This document shows, in pieces, positions 16,870 through 25,185 of a stretch of 64,000 bases of DNA. Origin of the DNA: Carboxylicivirga fragile (GTDB lineage Bacteria; Bacteroidota; Bacteroidia; Bacteroidales; Marinilabiliaceae). Under the pieces are notes generated by a model, which saw only the letters and a program-made list of their open reading frames with translations, was not told where the DNA came from and did no database searches. Within the stretch, counting starts at the first letter, position 1; each line of letters starts with the position of its first letter. The position numbers were made by a program, and so were the translations under genes. The stretch lies in assembly GCA_025499625.1 (NCBI GenBank), contig JAFMVD010000005.1, positions 82,276-146,275 on the forward strand. Direction: 5' to 3'.

Positions 16870-18924
16870 ATGAAGAAAACATTATTTTTATTCTTAACCC
16901 TTTTGGTTGCTCTTTCAACTCAAGCGCAGCTTGACCGCAGCCAAATGCCGGAAGCAGGACCTGCTCCAAAAATTAATATTGGCAAAGCAAAGTCATTTGA
17001 ACTAAAGAATGGTTTGAAAGTTTTTGTTGTTGAAAACCACAATGTACCAGTTGTGTCGTATACTTTATCATTAGATATTGATCCTGTTTTAGAAGGTGAT
17101 AAAGTTGGTTATGTTTCTATGGCAGGTGATTTAATGCGTTCGGGAACAACAACAAAAACAAAAGCTGAAATAGATGAGGCCATTGATTTTATTGGAGGTT
17201 CGGTTACAACTCACTCAGGTGGTATTTATGCCAGCTCTTTGAAAAAGCACTCTGATGTTTTATTGGGCCTTATGACAGACGTCCTGTATAACCCTGTGTT
17301 TCCACAGGAAGAATTAGAAAAGTCAATCAAACAAACATTAACAGGTATTACTTCTCAAAAAGATGATCCTAAGGCTATTGCTGGAAATGTTTCTGACGCA
17401 ATTCTATACGGAGATAAACACCCTTATGGCGAAATTATGACTGAAGCAACAGTTGAAAACATAACTGTTGAGGATTGTAAAAACTATTACGAAACTTATT
17501 TCCGACCAAATGTTGCTTACCTTGTTATTGTGGGTGATATAACTTTAAAAGAAGCAAAGAAACAAACCAAGAAGTATTTCGCAAAGTGGGAAGAAAAAGA
17601 AGTGCCAACTCACAAGTATGAATACCCAAAGAATTTGGATAAGCCATTCTTAGCTGTATCTAATAAAGATGGCGCAACTCAGTCAACTGTTGTTGTTACA
17701 TATAATGTGGATATGAAACCAGGTCATCCTGATGCTATTAAAGCAAAGGTGATGAATGCTATCTTAGGTAGTGGAATGAACGGTAGACTAACTCAAAATC
17801 TTCGTGAGGATAAAGCCTGGACTTATGGTGCTTATTCATCGTTGAGTACCGATGAGTTGGTTGGTTCATTTAATGCTTCAACGCAAGTAAGAACAAGTGT
17901 AACCGATAGTACCGTTACTGAAATTTTGTTTGAAATGAACGGTTTACGTTCTGATATTGCAACTGAAGAAGAATTGAATTTGGTATTGAATTCAATGACA
18001 GGTAGCTTTTCTCGTTCATTGGAATCTCCATCAACAGTAGCTCGTTTTGCATTAAACATTCAGAAATACAACTTACCAGAAGACTATTACGAAACGTATC
18101 TTGAAAAGTTGAATGCAGTAACCTTGGAAGATGTTAAAGCGATGGCTGATAAGTATATTACGCCTGATAATGCTTTAATATTAGCTGTGGGTGATGTACC
18201 TGCTATGAAATCGACACTTAAGCCTTTTGCTAAAGATGGCGAAGTAGTAATGTATAATTATTATGGCGAAGTTGTAAAATCAATGCCACTACCTGCAGGT
18301 TTAACTGCCGAGAAAGTAGTAGCTGATTATGTTGATGCCATGGGTGGAGCTGAAGCTGTTAATGCGGTTGACAGCTATATGATGGAAGGAAAAATGAGTA
18401 TTCAAGGTATGGCTTTGAACATGAAACTTTTCAATAGTCGTCCGAATAAAACTTGTGTTGAAACATATATGCAAGGAAACTTGGTATCGAAGCAGGTTTG
18501 TAATGGTGAGGCAGCAAAAGCTATTAGCCCAATGGGAGAGCAGAATATCGAAGGTGAGATGCTTGAGAATATGAAGGCTGAAGCAATTATTTTTCCTGAA
18601 ACGCAATATGCTGAATTAGGTTTTAAATTGGAATTGCTGGGAGTAGATAACGTTGAAGGTGAGGATGTTTTTAAGGTGAAAATTGTAAATCCACTTGGAA
18701 AAGCAAAAACAGCATTCTTTAGCCGTGAGTCTGGATTAAAGCTTAAAGAAATAAGTGAAACTCCACAAGGTAATTCTGTTACACTTGTAAAAGAGTATAC
18801 TGAAGTTAATGGGATTAAATTTCCAAAATTGATAACACAATCAGTTGGACCACAGTCATTCGATATCGAATTTGAAGTAATTAAAGTTAACGAAGGCGTG
18901 AGCGAAGAAAACTTTAAAATCTAG
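16870..18924 (+). CDS. Non-catalytic M16 peptidase partner with extra C-terminal domain
   Basis: 684 residues. Signal peptide 1-19 (ends STQAQ). The M16 core spans about 35-470, but the zinc region reads SMAGDLMRSGTT instead of HxxEH, so it cannot bind the metal in the normal way and probably forms the second half of the active clamp with the preceding gene. Residues about 480-684 are an additional domain (DYVDAMGGAEAVNAVDSYMMEG...) resembling LolA/outer-membrane lipoprotein-sorting folds. 76 bp separates the two genes; a terminator follows. Confidence 0.88.
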   Translation: MKKTLFLFLTLLVALSTQAQLDRSQMPEAGPAPKINIGKAKSFELKNGLKVFVVENHNVPVVSYTLSLDIDPVLEGDKVGYVSMAGDLMRSGTTTKTKAEIDEAIDFIGGSVTTHSGGIYASSLKKHSDVLLGLMTDVLYNPVFPQEELEKSIKQTLTGITSQKDDPKAIAGNVSDAILYGDKHPYGEIMTEATVENITVEDCKNYYETYFRPNVAYLVIVGDITLKEAKKQTKKYFAKWEEKEVPTHKYEYPKNLDKPFLAVSNKDGATQSTVVVTYNVDMKPGHPDAIKAKVMNAILGSGMNGRLTQNLREDKAWTYGAYSSLSTDELVGSFNASTQVRTSVTDSTVTEILFEMNGLRSDIATEEELNLVLNSMTGSFSRSLESPSTVARFALNIQKYNLPEDYYETYLEKLNAVTLEDVKAMADKYITPDNALILAVGDVPAMKSTLKPFAKDGEVVMYNYYGEVVKSMPLPAGLTAEKVVADYVDAMGGAEAVNAVDSYMMEGKMSIQGMALNMKLFNSRPNKTCVETYMQGNLVSKQVCNGEAAKAISPMGEQNIEGEMLENMKAEAIIFPETQYAELGFKLELLGVDNVEGEDVFKVKIVNPLGKAKTAFFSRESGLKLKEISETPQGNSVTLVKEYTEVNGIKFPKLITQSVGPQSFDIEFEVIKVNEGVSEENFKI

Positions 18925-18948
18925 TAGACATTGGCATGGATATTAGAT

Positions 18949-18979
18949 ATGGGCAGCCTAATAGGTTGCCCATTTTTTG
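18949..18979 (+). terminator. Intrinsic terminator after the M16 pair
   Basis: 10-bp stem with one G-U pair (18949-18958 with 18964-18973), 5-nt loop, six T at 18973-18978. Confidence 0.85.
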
Positions 18980-19009
18980 TATCAATTAAGTATCGAAAAG
19001 TAATTTTTA

Positions 19010-19017
19010 TAACTTTG
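19010..19017 (+). promoter_or_regulatory. -7 promoter element upstream of cmk
   Basis: TAACTTTG fits TAnnTTTG and lies 23 bp before the cmk ATG, directly after the M16 terminator. No clear -33 TTG at the ideal distance. Confidence 0.5.
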
Positions 19018-19040
19018 CAAGCATTCATAAAAATGATGTA

Positions 19041-19745
19041 ATGAGCGGTAAAAAAGGAGTAATTGCCATTGATGGGCATTCGTCTTGTGGGAAAAGCACT
19101 GTGGCTAAGGATTTGGCTAAAGTATTGGCTTATGTGTATATTGACTCTGGTGCAATGTATCGGGCAGTAACTTTATTTGCCATGAAGAATGGTATAATTG
19201 GTGAATCGGGAATTGACGAGCAAAACTTAAAAGCTCAGTTAAATGACATTAACATCACTTTCAAATACGATGCTGATGCCAAGCTTAACGAAACTTTTTT
19301 AAATGGAGAAAGCATTGAAGAAGAGATTCGTGGGTTGGAGGTAAGTAACAATGTGAGTGCCATTAGTACCATTGCCTTTGTACGCCATCGAATGGTTGAG
19401 TTACAACAAGCCATGGGCAAAGAAGGTGGTATTGTGATGGACGGCAGAGATATTGGTACCGTGGTGTTTCCTAATGCCGATTTAAAGCTGTTTATGACGG
19501 CATCGCCCGAAATACGTGCTCAACGTAGATGCGATGAATTAATGGCAAAAAATCCGGCTGATACAAGTATTTCTTTGGAAGCCATTTTGCAGAATGTAAA
19601 AAGCCGCGATCACATTGACAGTACGCGTACTGAAAGCCCATTAAAACAAGCAGAAGATGCGCTGGTTTTAGATAATGGTAATATGACTAAACCTGAGCAA
19701 CTGCAATGGATTTTGGATGTTTTAAAAGAGCGTAACCTAGCTTAG
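19041..19745 (+). CDS. cmk: Cytidylate kinase
   Basis: 234 residues. Phosphorylates CMP/dCMP to the diphosphates. The P-loop GHSSCGKSTVAK (about 12-23), YIDSGAMYRAVT (33-44) and MDGRDIGTVVFPNADLKLFMTAS (about 132-154) are typical. It is the first gene of a cmk-ispH pair: ispH starts 4 bp past its stop. This pairing is common in bacteria. Confidence 0.95.
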   Translation: MSGKKGVIAIDGHSSCGKSTVAKDLAKVLAYVYIDSGAMYRAVTLFAMKNGIIGESGIDEQNLKAQLNDINITFKYDADAKLNETFLNGESIEEEIRGLEVSNNVSAISTIAFVRHRMVELQQAMGKEGGIVMDGRDIGTVVFPNADLKLFMTASPEIRAQRRCDELMAKNPADTSISLEAILQNVKSRDHIDSTRTESPLKQAEDALVLDNGNMTKPEQLQWILDVLKERNLA

Positions 19746-19749
19746 TTCC

Positions 19750-20607
19750 ATGATTAAAGTTGAGATTGATAAATATTCAGGTTTTTGTTTTGGTGTAAAG
19801 AAAGCTATAAACGCAGCTACGGATTTATTGCAAAATGGCGCTCCACTTTATTGTGTTGGCGATATCGTGCACAATGAAGCTGAATCAGAACGTTTGCGCA
19901 ATCTCGGCATGAAGGTTATCTCGCACGATCAACTTAGTGATATTAATGGGACTATTCTGTTTAGAGCCCATGGAGAACCACCACTTACTTATTCTAAAGT
20001 GATAGAGGCAGGCCTTAAATTAGAAGATCAAACTTGCCCGGTTGTGTTGAAATTACAACAACGAATAAAGCAGGCTTATCAGCAAATGCTTAAAGTAAAT
20101 GGACAATTGCTTATTTTTGGTAAGATTGGGCATGCCGAGGTAAATGGCCTGGTTGGTCAAACCGACGATCAAGCCATTGTTATTGAGAGTATAAATGATT
20201 TAAGTAAGATAGATTTTTCACGACCAATTGAGTTGTTTGCTCAAACAACCAAAAATCCGGATGAATTAAAGCTAATTATTAAAGAGATTGAGTTGCATTC
20301 AAAAGCAAGCTTTGGATGGCACAACACTACATGTAAACAAGTTACGGGCCGTGTTCCTCGCATTAAAGAATTCGCGCATTTACACAGTGTAATTGTTTTT
20401 GTTGGAGGAATAAAAAGTAGTAATGCGAAAGTGCTGTTTCATGCCTGTAAAGAAAGTAACGTACAATCTCATTTTGTGTCCTCACCAGATGAAATAAATA
20501 AAGAATGGTTTAACGATGCCGTTAGGTCAGTAGGTGTGTGTGGTGCAACTTCAACGCCAATGTGGTTAATGGTGGATGTAGCCGAAGCAATACAAAAATT
20601 AGTTTGA
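19750..20607 (+). CDS. ispH: 4-hydroxy-3-methylbut-2-enyl diphosphate reductase
   Basis: 285 residues. Last step of the MEP isoprenoid pathway, giving IPP and DMAPP. The three Fe-S cysteines are C13 (GFCFGVKKA), C96 (DQTCPVV) and C195 (NTTCKQVTGR); H41 (VHNEAE), H74 (RAHGEPP) and the GHAEVNGLVG block with E130 are also intact. Its product feeds the prenyl synthase encoded at 2.2-3.2 kb. Confidence 0.95.
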   Translation: MIKVEIDKYSGFCFGVKKAINAATDLLQNGAPLYCVGDIVHNEAESERLRNLGMKVISHDQLSDINGTILFRAHGEPPLTYSKVIEAGLKLEDQTCPVVLKLQQRIKQAYQQMLKVNGQLLIFGKIGHAEVNGLVGQTDDQAIVIESINDLSKIDFSRPIELFAQTTKNPDELKLIIKEIELHSKASFGWHNTTCKQVTGRVPRIKEFAHLHSVIVFVGGIKSSNAKVLFHACKESNVQSHFVSSPDEINKEWFNDAVRSVGVCGATSTPMWLMVDVAEAIQKLV

Positions 20608-20798
20608 TTCCTTTCGCAAGGTGAAAGAGAAGGTTGAATTAATAGAAATCAAAGATATAACACCTTTTGGATATTGACTAGATAGGAATATAAAGTGCTG
20701 TTTAATTATTTCTTGACTAAGGTTTTTTGTCAAAAATCTTATAAGAGTGTTTGAAAAGTATTTTAAATATTAAATTGCTGTTTCTAAAATAAACTTCC

Positions 20799-21998
20799 AT
20801 GAGATATTTATCAATTGTTTTTTTGTCACTGACTACAGTATTTGTTTTAAGTTATTGCACTGGTCTAAATAAGGATGTCCAAAGTGTGCATATGCAGGCT
20901 ATCACAATCGATACACATTGCGATACGCCAATGAAATTTATTAACAAGGGTTTTGACATTGGAGCAGAACATCAGGCTCCCTCAAGTAGAGTTGATCTGC
21001 CCCGAATGGAAAAAGGAGGCCTTGATGCTATCTTTTTTGCAGTTTTTACGAGTCAACGAGAACGTATTGAGAAGAATTACGATAAAGCTTACACTATCTC
21101 ACATGCGATGATAGATTCGACTGAGAATGCCCTTTTACAATATGCTGATAAAGCTGAGATAGCAACTGAAGTTGAAGATGTGTATAGGCTATCTAAAGAT
21201 GGAAAGCGAGCCATTTATTTGGGCATGGAAAATGGCTTTCCTTTGGCCAAGGATATTTCGCGAGTTGAAGAATTCTATAAACGAGGCATTCGTTATATTA
21301 CGCTTGCTCATACAAAGAATAATGATATCTGCGATTCTTCAACTGATAAGAAAGGGCCAGAGCATAATGGTTTGAGTTCTTTTGGAAAAGATGTTGTTTC
21401 AGAGATGAACAGACTGGGAATGTTAATCGATGTTTCTCACATTTCGGATAAGGCTTTTTACGATGTGCTTGAGTTAAGTAATAAACCTGTTATCGCCTCT
21501 CATTCTTCGGTAAGGGCTATTTGCGAACATGCACGTAATATGAGTGACGATATGATTAAGGCTTTGGCAAAAAATGAAGGTGTAATTCAGATTTGCATAT
21601 TAGGTGCCTACATAGAGGAAGAAGATACTACAACAATGAATTTCATAAAGCGTAAAGAGTTGCGTGTAAAGTATAATAATTTTAAGTACGCTAACGATGA
21701 AGAACGTAAGCAGGCTTGGGCCGAATGGGATCAAATCAATACGGATTATCCTCCAGTATTACCAACAATTGCTCAGGCTGTTGATCACATCGATCATGTG
21801 GTTGATTTGGTGGGCATTGATTATGTAGGTATAGGTTCTGATTTTGATGGAGGCGGAGGTTTGGCTGATTGTCAGGATGTAGCTGATTTTCCAAAAATTA
21901 CTTCAGAATTACTGAAACGCGGTTATACCAAAGACGATATTAATAAGATATGGGGTGGTAATTTTTTGAGAGTTTTTAAGGCTGTTGAAGAGATTTAG
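20799..21998 (+). CDS. Membrane dipeptidase (M19 family) lipoprotein
   Basis: 399 residues. Hydrophobic leader with a Cys at about residue 20 (VLSYCTGL) points to a lipoprotein. Zinc-site pieces of renal-dipeptidase-type enzymes are clear: IDTHCDTP (about 38-45), MENGFPL (bridging Glu), DVSHISDKAFYDV and IASHSSVRAICEHARNMSDD. It cleaves dipeptides (including D-amino-acid forms in some members) in the periplasm. Monocistronic with a strong terminator. Confidence 0.9.
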   Translation: MRYLSIVFLSLTTVFVLSYCTGLNKDVQSVHMQAITIDTHCDTPMKFINKGFDIGAEHQAPSSRVDLPRMEKGGLDAIFFAVFTSQRERIEKNYDKAYTISHAMIDSTENALLQYADKAEIATEVEDVYRLSKDGKRAIYLGMENGFPLAKDISRVEEFYKRGIRYITLAHTKNNDICDSSTDKKGPEHNGLSSFGKDVVSEMNRLGMLIDVSHISDKAFYDVLELSNKPVIASHSSVRAICEHARNMSDDMIKALAKNEGVIQICILGAYIEEEDTTTMNFIKRKELRVKYNNFKYANDEERKQAWAEWDQINTDYPPVLPTIAQAVDHIDHVVDLVGIDYVGIGSDFDGGGGLADCQDVADFPKITSELLKRGYTKDDINKIWGGNFLRVFKAVEEI

Positions 21999-22020
21999 GA
22001 ATATACAGAGTTGGTATAAA

Positions 22021-22054
22021 AAAACACATTCATATCCTTGAATGTGTTTTTTTT
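22021..22054 (+). terminator. Intrinsic terminator of the M19 dipeptidase gene
   Basis: Perfect 12-bp stem (22021-22032 with 22039-22050), 6-nt loop, T run to 22054. Confidence 0.88.
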
Positions 22055-22200
22055 GTTTAAATATTTTTTTAAAAATGTGGCTTTGGCTTAATTATTGTTA
22101 TTAATAGTTACAATAAGTGCAGATTGGTTGCCTTATTGCATATCAACCCCCTTAACCATAAAAGACAGCAGAGTTATCATTACCTGCTGTCTTTTTTTGT
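22055..22200 (+). ncRNA. Candidate small RNA ending in its own intrinsic terminator
   Basis: Between the dipeptidase terminator and the convergent chemotaxis gene lies a second complete plus-strand terminator (22161-22198) that has no open reading frame before it. A transcript ending there would have to start within 22055-22160. No clear TAnnTTTG promoter was found, so it might instead be a backup terminator for read-through. Call rests on the orphan terminator only. Confidence 0.3.
22161..22198 (+). terminator. Orphan intrinsic terminator
   Basis: Perfect 11-bp stem (22161-22171 with 22184-22194), 12-nt loop, seven T at 22192-22198. No coding gene lies directly upstream on this strand. Confidence 0.75.
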
Positions 22201-22208
22201 TCTTGTAA

Positions 22209-22250
22209 TCATCGGATGAATATTAACATCTTGTAATATTCATCCGATGA
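22209..22250. repeat. Long perfect inverted repeat beside the chemotaxis gene
   Basis: 17-bp perfect arms (22209-22225 with 22234-22250) around an 8-nt loop. Lies 13 bp past the stop of the minus-strand chemotaxis gene. There is no T run on either side, so it is not a standard intrinsic terminator; it could protect the mRNA 3' end. Confidence 0.7.
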
Positions 22251-22263
22251 GTATAAATGATTT

Positions 22264-24294
22264 TTACTTAAAGTAAGCAATGATCTCTTTTAGTTTTGCT
22301 GCCAACTGAGTTAGGTTAGCTGCACTATCAGTAAATAGGGTAGCCGATTCAGAGTTTTGTTGAGTCACTTCATTCAGTTCCTGAATGGCTTTATTTACTT
22401 GTTCAGCACCACTTTGCTGTTCGTAGCTCGATGCTGTTATTTCTTGAACCAATTGAGAAGTTTTTTCTATGTCAGGGATGATATCTCCTAATTGTTGGCC
22501 TGATTTCTCAGATACTTCAACGGTTTTTTGTGTAAGGTCTACAATTTCATTGGCCGCTTTTTGTGAACGTTCAGCCAGTTTTTTAACCTCTGAGGCAACA
22601 ACTGCAAAACCTCTGCCTTGCTCTCCTGCTCGGGCAGCTTCAACCGCAGCATTTAATGCAAGTATATTAGTTTGCTTGGCTATTTCTTCAATAATGGTAA
22701 TTTTCTCCGCAATAATGTGCATTGAATCTCCAGCAATTTTTGTTGATTCGTATCCATCTTTCATCCCTTCAGCCGCTTTAGCCGCAATGGATTGTGTTTG
22801 CTGAGCGTTCTGATTATTTTGCTGTATGGTAGCAACCATTTCTTCCATCGATGATGATATTTCTTCAGCCGATGCAGCTTGGTTGGAGGCTCCTGCAGAT
22901 AATTCATTGGAAGAACTTGAAAGTTCATTGCTAGAATTATCAATCTCATTTGAGCTTTCAATTATCTGCTTTATGATTCGTTTGATGTTATGAACCATGT
23001 CGTTTAGTGCCGAGCTTAATTCACCAATTTCATCAGTTCTATTTTCGTTTGCTTCAATCTCAACATTTAAATTACCGTTGGCAATTTCACGCGCAATCTC
23101 TGAGCTCTTTTTAATTGGGTTAGTAATTTTTGTTGCCAATATGTAGATAATAATATAGAGTAGAATAAGACCAACAATACCTATTACAAGACTTGTAGAA
23201 AGCAGAAGGTTTGCTTTTTTAAGTATTATTTTCTTAGGTACTTCAATCCCAATTGACCAAATATTATCAACACCTTCAACAGTAACAGGAGATAAAGATA
23301 CGTAGTAGGTTTCACCATCTTCCGAATTAACATATTCAAATTGCGAAACTGCATTGTTTTGTGTTTCTGAAATGGCCGATTCAAATCGAATCGTATCATG
23401 CTCCATAACTTCAAAAAAGTTTTTACCAACAAATGCTTTGTTAGTGTGTCCTATTACCCTTTTATCCGAAGCTAAAAAGAATGAAATGGCACCTTCGTAT
23501 GTGTTAATTTCCGAAATAATTTCTTCCATTGCACTTAAGCTGATGTCAACGGCAACAACGCCAATAAATTCACCATTTTTTTGGATTGGTGCAGCAATTG
23601 ATGTCATTAGAATTCCTTCTAACTCAACAGTAACTTTATCGTAGTATGGATCCCACATCTCCAGACGGTTATTCTGTCTTGATATGTAATATTCAGAAGT
23701 TATTTCATCATTGTTCATGTCAACGCGTTCATGAACCTCGTTTATCTGACCGGTATGTGGATTTCTGAAATAAATATTCTTATCGCGACCGTTACGAAAG
23801 TTGTACCCATCAATAATTTCGTTTAATTCCCAGGTTTGCCATGTAGAAAGATAACTTGGGTTTTTTTCAAGCCAACCGTAGAGTATATCATTTAAAATAT
23901 CATTTCGTACGTCCTCATCGATGTTTTCATAACGCTCATAGATGTCGCGAATTGTTATTGTTCCGCGTAATACCTGGCTTAAATCTGCCTGAATTAAGTT
24001 ACGATACTCTTGAACGTTTGAGTTGATAATTTCTTTAGAATCCGCTAATGAGTTTTTCTTGAGGTTTAGACTGATAAATCCAAGACTAAAACCGTAAATA
24101 ATAGTAAATGAGGCAAGTGTAAATAACAATAACCGACCCTTAAGTTTAAGGTTGATGAGTTTTTTCACAATAATTGGGTTTACTTGATTCGAAATGATTG
24201 GTTGTTTTTTTTGGAGTCCCTGACGGCGAATCAAGCAATTTTTTTTTGAATTCCCAAGTTTTTTGTGAGATATCGTACCTTGCCCTATTGACAT
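22264..24294 (-). CDS. Methyl-accepting chemotaxis protein
   Basis: 676 residues from the ATG at 24294. Membrane helix about 50-70, an extracytoplasmic dCache-like sensor (about 75-360), second helix about 365-385, HAMP, then the signalling domain with the conserved hairpin tip [31 protein letters not shown] at 24168 would give the more usual MCP N-terminus ([12 protein letters not shown] just before helix 1) and may be the real start; the 42 residues before it are basic and poorly conserved-looking. The sensor ligand is unknown. No che genes nearby. Confidence 0.9.
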   Translation of the reverse strand: MSIGQGTISHKKLGNSKKNCLIRRQGLQKKQPIISNQVNPIIVKKLINLKLKGRLLLFTLASFTIIYGFSLGFISLNLKKNSLADSKEIINSNVQEYRNLIQADLSQVLRGTITIRDIYERYENIDEDVRNDILNDILYGWLEKNPSYLSTWQTWELNEIIDGYNFRNGRDKNIYFRNPHTGQINEVHERVDMNNDEITSEYYISRQNNRLEMWDPYYDKVTVELEGILMTSIAAPIQKNGEFIGVVAVDISLSAMEEIISEINTYEGAISFFLASDKRVIGHTNKAFVGKNFFEVMEHDTIRFESAISETQNNAVSQFEYVNSEDGETYYVSLSPVTVEGVDNIWSIGIEVPKKIILKKANLLLSTSLVIGIVGLILLYIIIYILATKITNPIKKSSEIAREIANGNLNVEIEANENRTDEIGELSSALNDMVHNIKRIIKQIIESSNEIDNSSNELSSSSNELSAGASNQAASAEEISSSMEEMVATIQQNNQNAQQTQSIAAKAAEGMKDGYESTKIAGDSMHIIAEKITIIEEIAKQTNILALNAAVEAARAGEQGRGFAVVASEVKKLAERSQKAANEIVDLTQKTVEVSEKSGQQLGDIIPDIEKTSQLVQEITASSYEQQSGAEQVNKAIQELNEVTQQNSESATLFTDSAANLTQLAAKLKEIIAYFK

Positions 24295-24319
24295 TTTCAA
24301 AAAAAACTTGTATAACAAA

Positions 24320-24348
24320 TAAAAAATGCCGGAATAATTTCCGGCATT
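24320..24348 (-). terminator. Intrinsic terminator of the YceI gene
   Basis: 9-bp perfect GC-rich stem (24326-24334 with 24339-24347), 4-nt loop, T run on the minus strand (A run 24320-24326). Sits between the YceI stop and the chemotaxis gene start. Confidence 0.8.
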
Positions 24349-24374
24349 ATGTAACGTAAATAGTGTATATGTTT

Positions 24375-24935
24375 CTATTTGGCTAAAACAACAAAGTCCA
24401 GTTCAAATTCATCATAGATCATTTTATCACCCAGATTATCAAAGTATTTGCCCGATCCATATTTTACATCATATAGTGATCTGTCAACAACTAGTTTTCC
24501 TTTAAGTTTTTTATCCACCAAAGTAACTTCAAATTCAACCGGGTTGGTTTTGTTTTTAATGGTAAGATTGCCTTTAGCAATATAACCGTTCTTAGTCTTG
24601 CTAAACTTATTAATTACTAGTTTGCTAGTGGGGTATGTGCTAACTCCGAAGAAATCATCTGATTTAAGATGACCGACAAGCTTTTTGTTATATTCTTCAT
24701 TTTCAATATCAGAGCAGGTAATGCTTGTCATGTCAACAACAAAAGTCGCACTGGTCAACTCGTCGTTTTTGTACTGTAGTTGCCCATTTTTAAAACTAAT
24801 TGTTCCATTGTGTTCACCGGTTACTTTTTGGGCATCCCAATGTAATGTGCTCTTTTGTGTGTCAACAGATTTTTCCTGGCTACTTATTGCTGTAATTGAG
24901 AAAATACTAATAACAGCTATTAAAATTGTTTTCAT
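24375..24935 (-). CDS. YceI family lipid-binding-type protein
   Basis: 186 residues with a signal peptide (1-19, ends ISSQ). The lipocalin-like YceI pattern is visible: [18 protein letters not shown] (about 29-46), [20 protein letters not shown] (about 88-107), [19 protein letters not shown] (about 117-135). YceI proteins bind polyisoprenoid-like ligands in the periplasm; the ligand here is not known. Own terminator, own transcript. Confidence 0.87.
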   Translation of the reverse strand: MKTILIAVISIFSITAISSQEKSVDTQKSTLHWDAQKVTGEHNGTISFKNGQLQYKNDELTSATFVVDMTSITCSDIENEEYNKKLVGHLKSDDFFGVSTYPTSKLVINKFSKTKNGYIAKGNLTIKNKTNPVEFEVTLVDKKLKGKLVVDRSLYDVKYGSGKYFDNLGDKMIYDEFELDFVVLAK

Positions 24936-25185
24936 GTGAATGTATTTTTAAATTTAATTTGACACATGTAACTCGCCAACATGGAGACTCTCCGATTTAA
25001 GAATTATCTTCCTATGGTTCGTTTCATATGCGTGTTAATTATTGGTTTATGAATTACAAACAGTTTATGAATTCAATTGGTTCAATGAAATTCTGTTATG
25101 GCTATGTTAATTTTATCCTGACATGAATCTTTGTGCATCGCTCAACTTAGTGTATTTTCCTATCTTTAGAAAAAATTATTGAATC

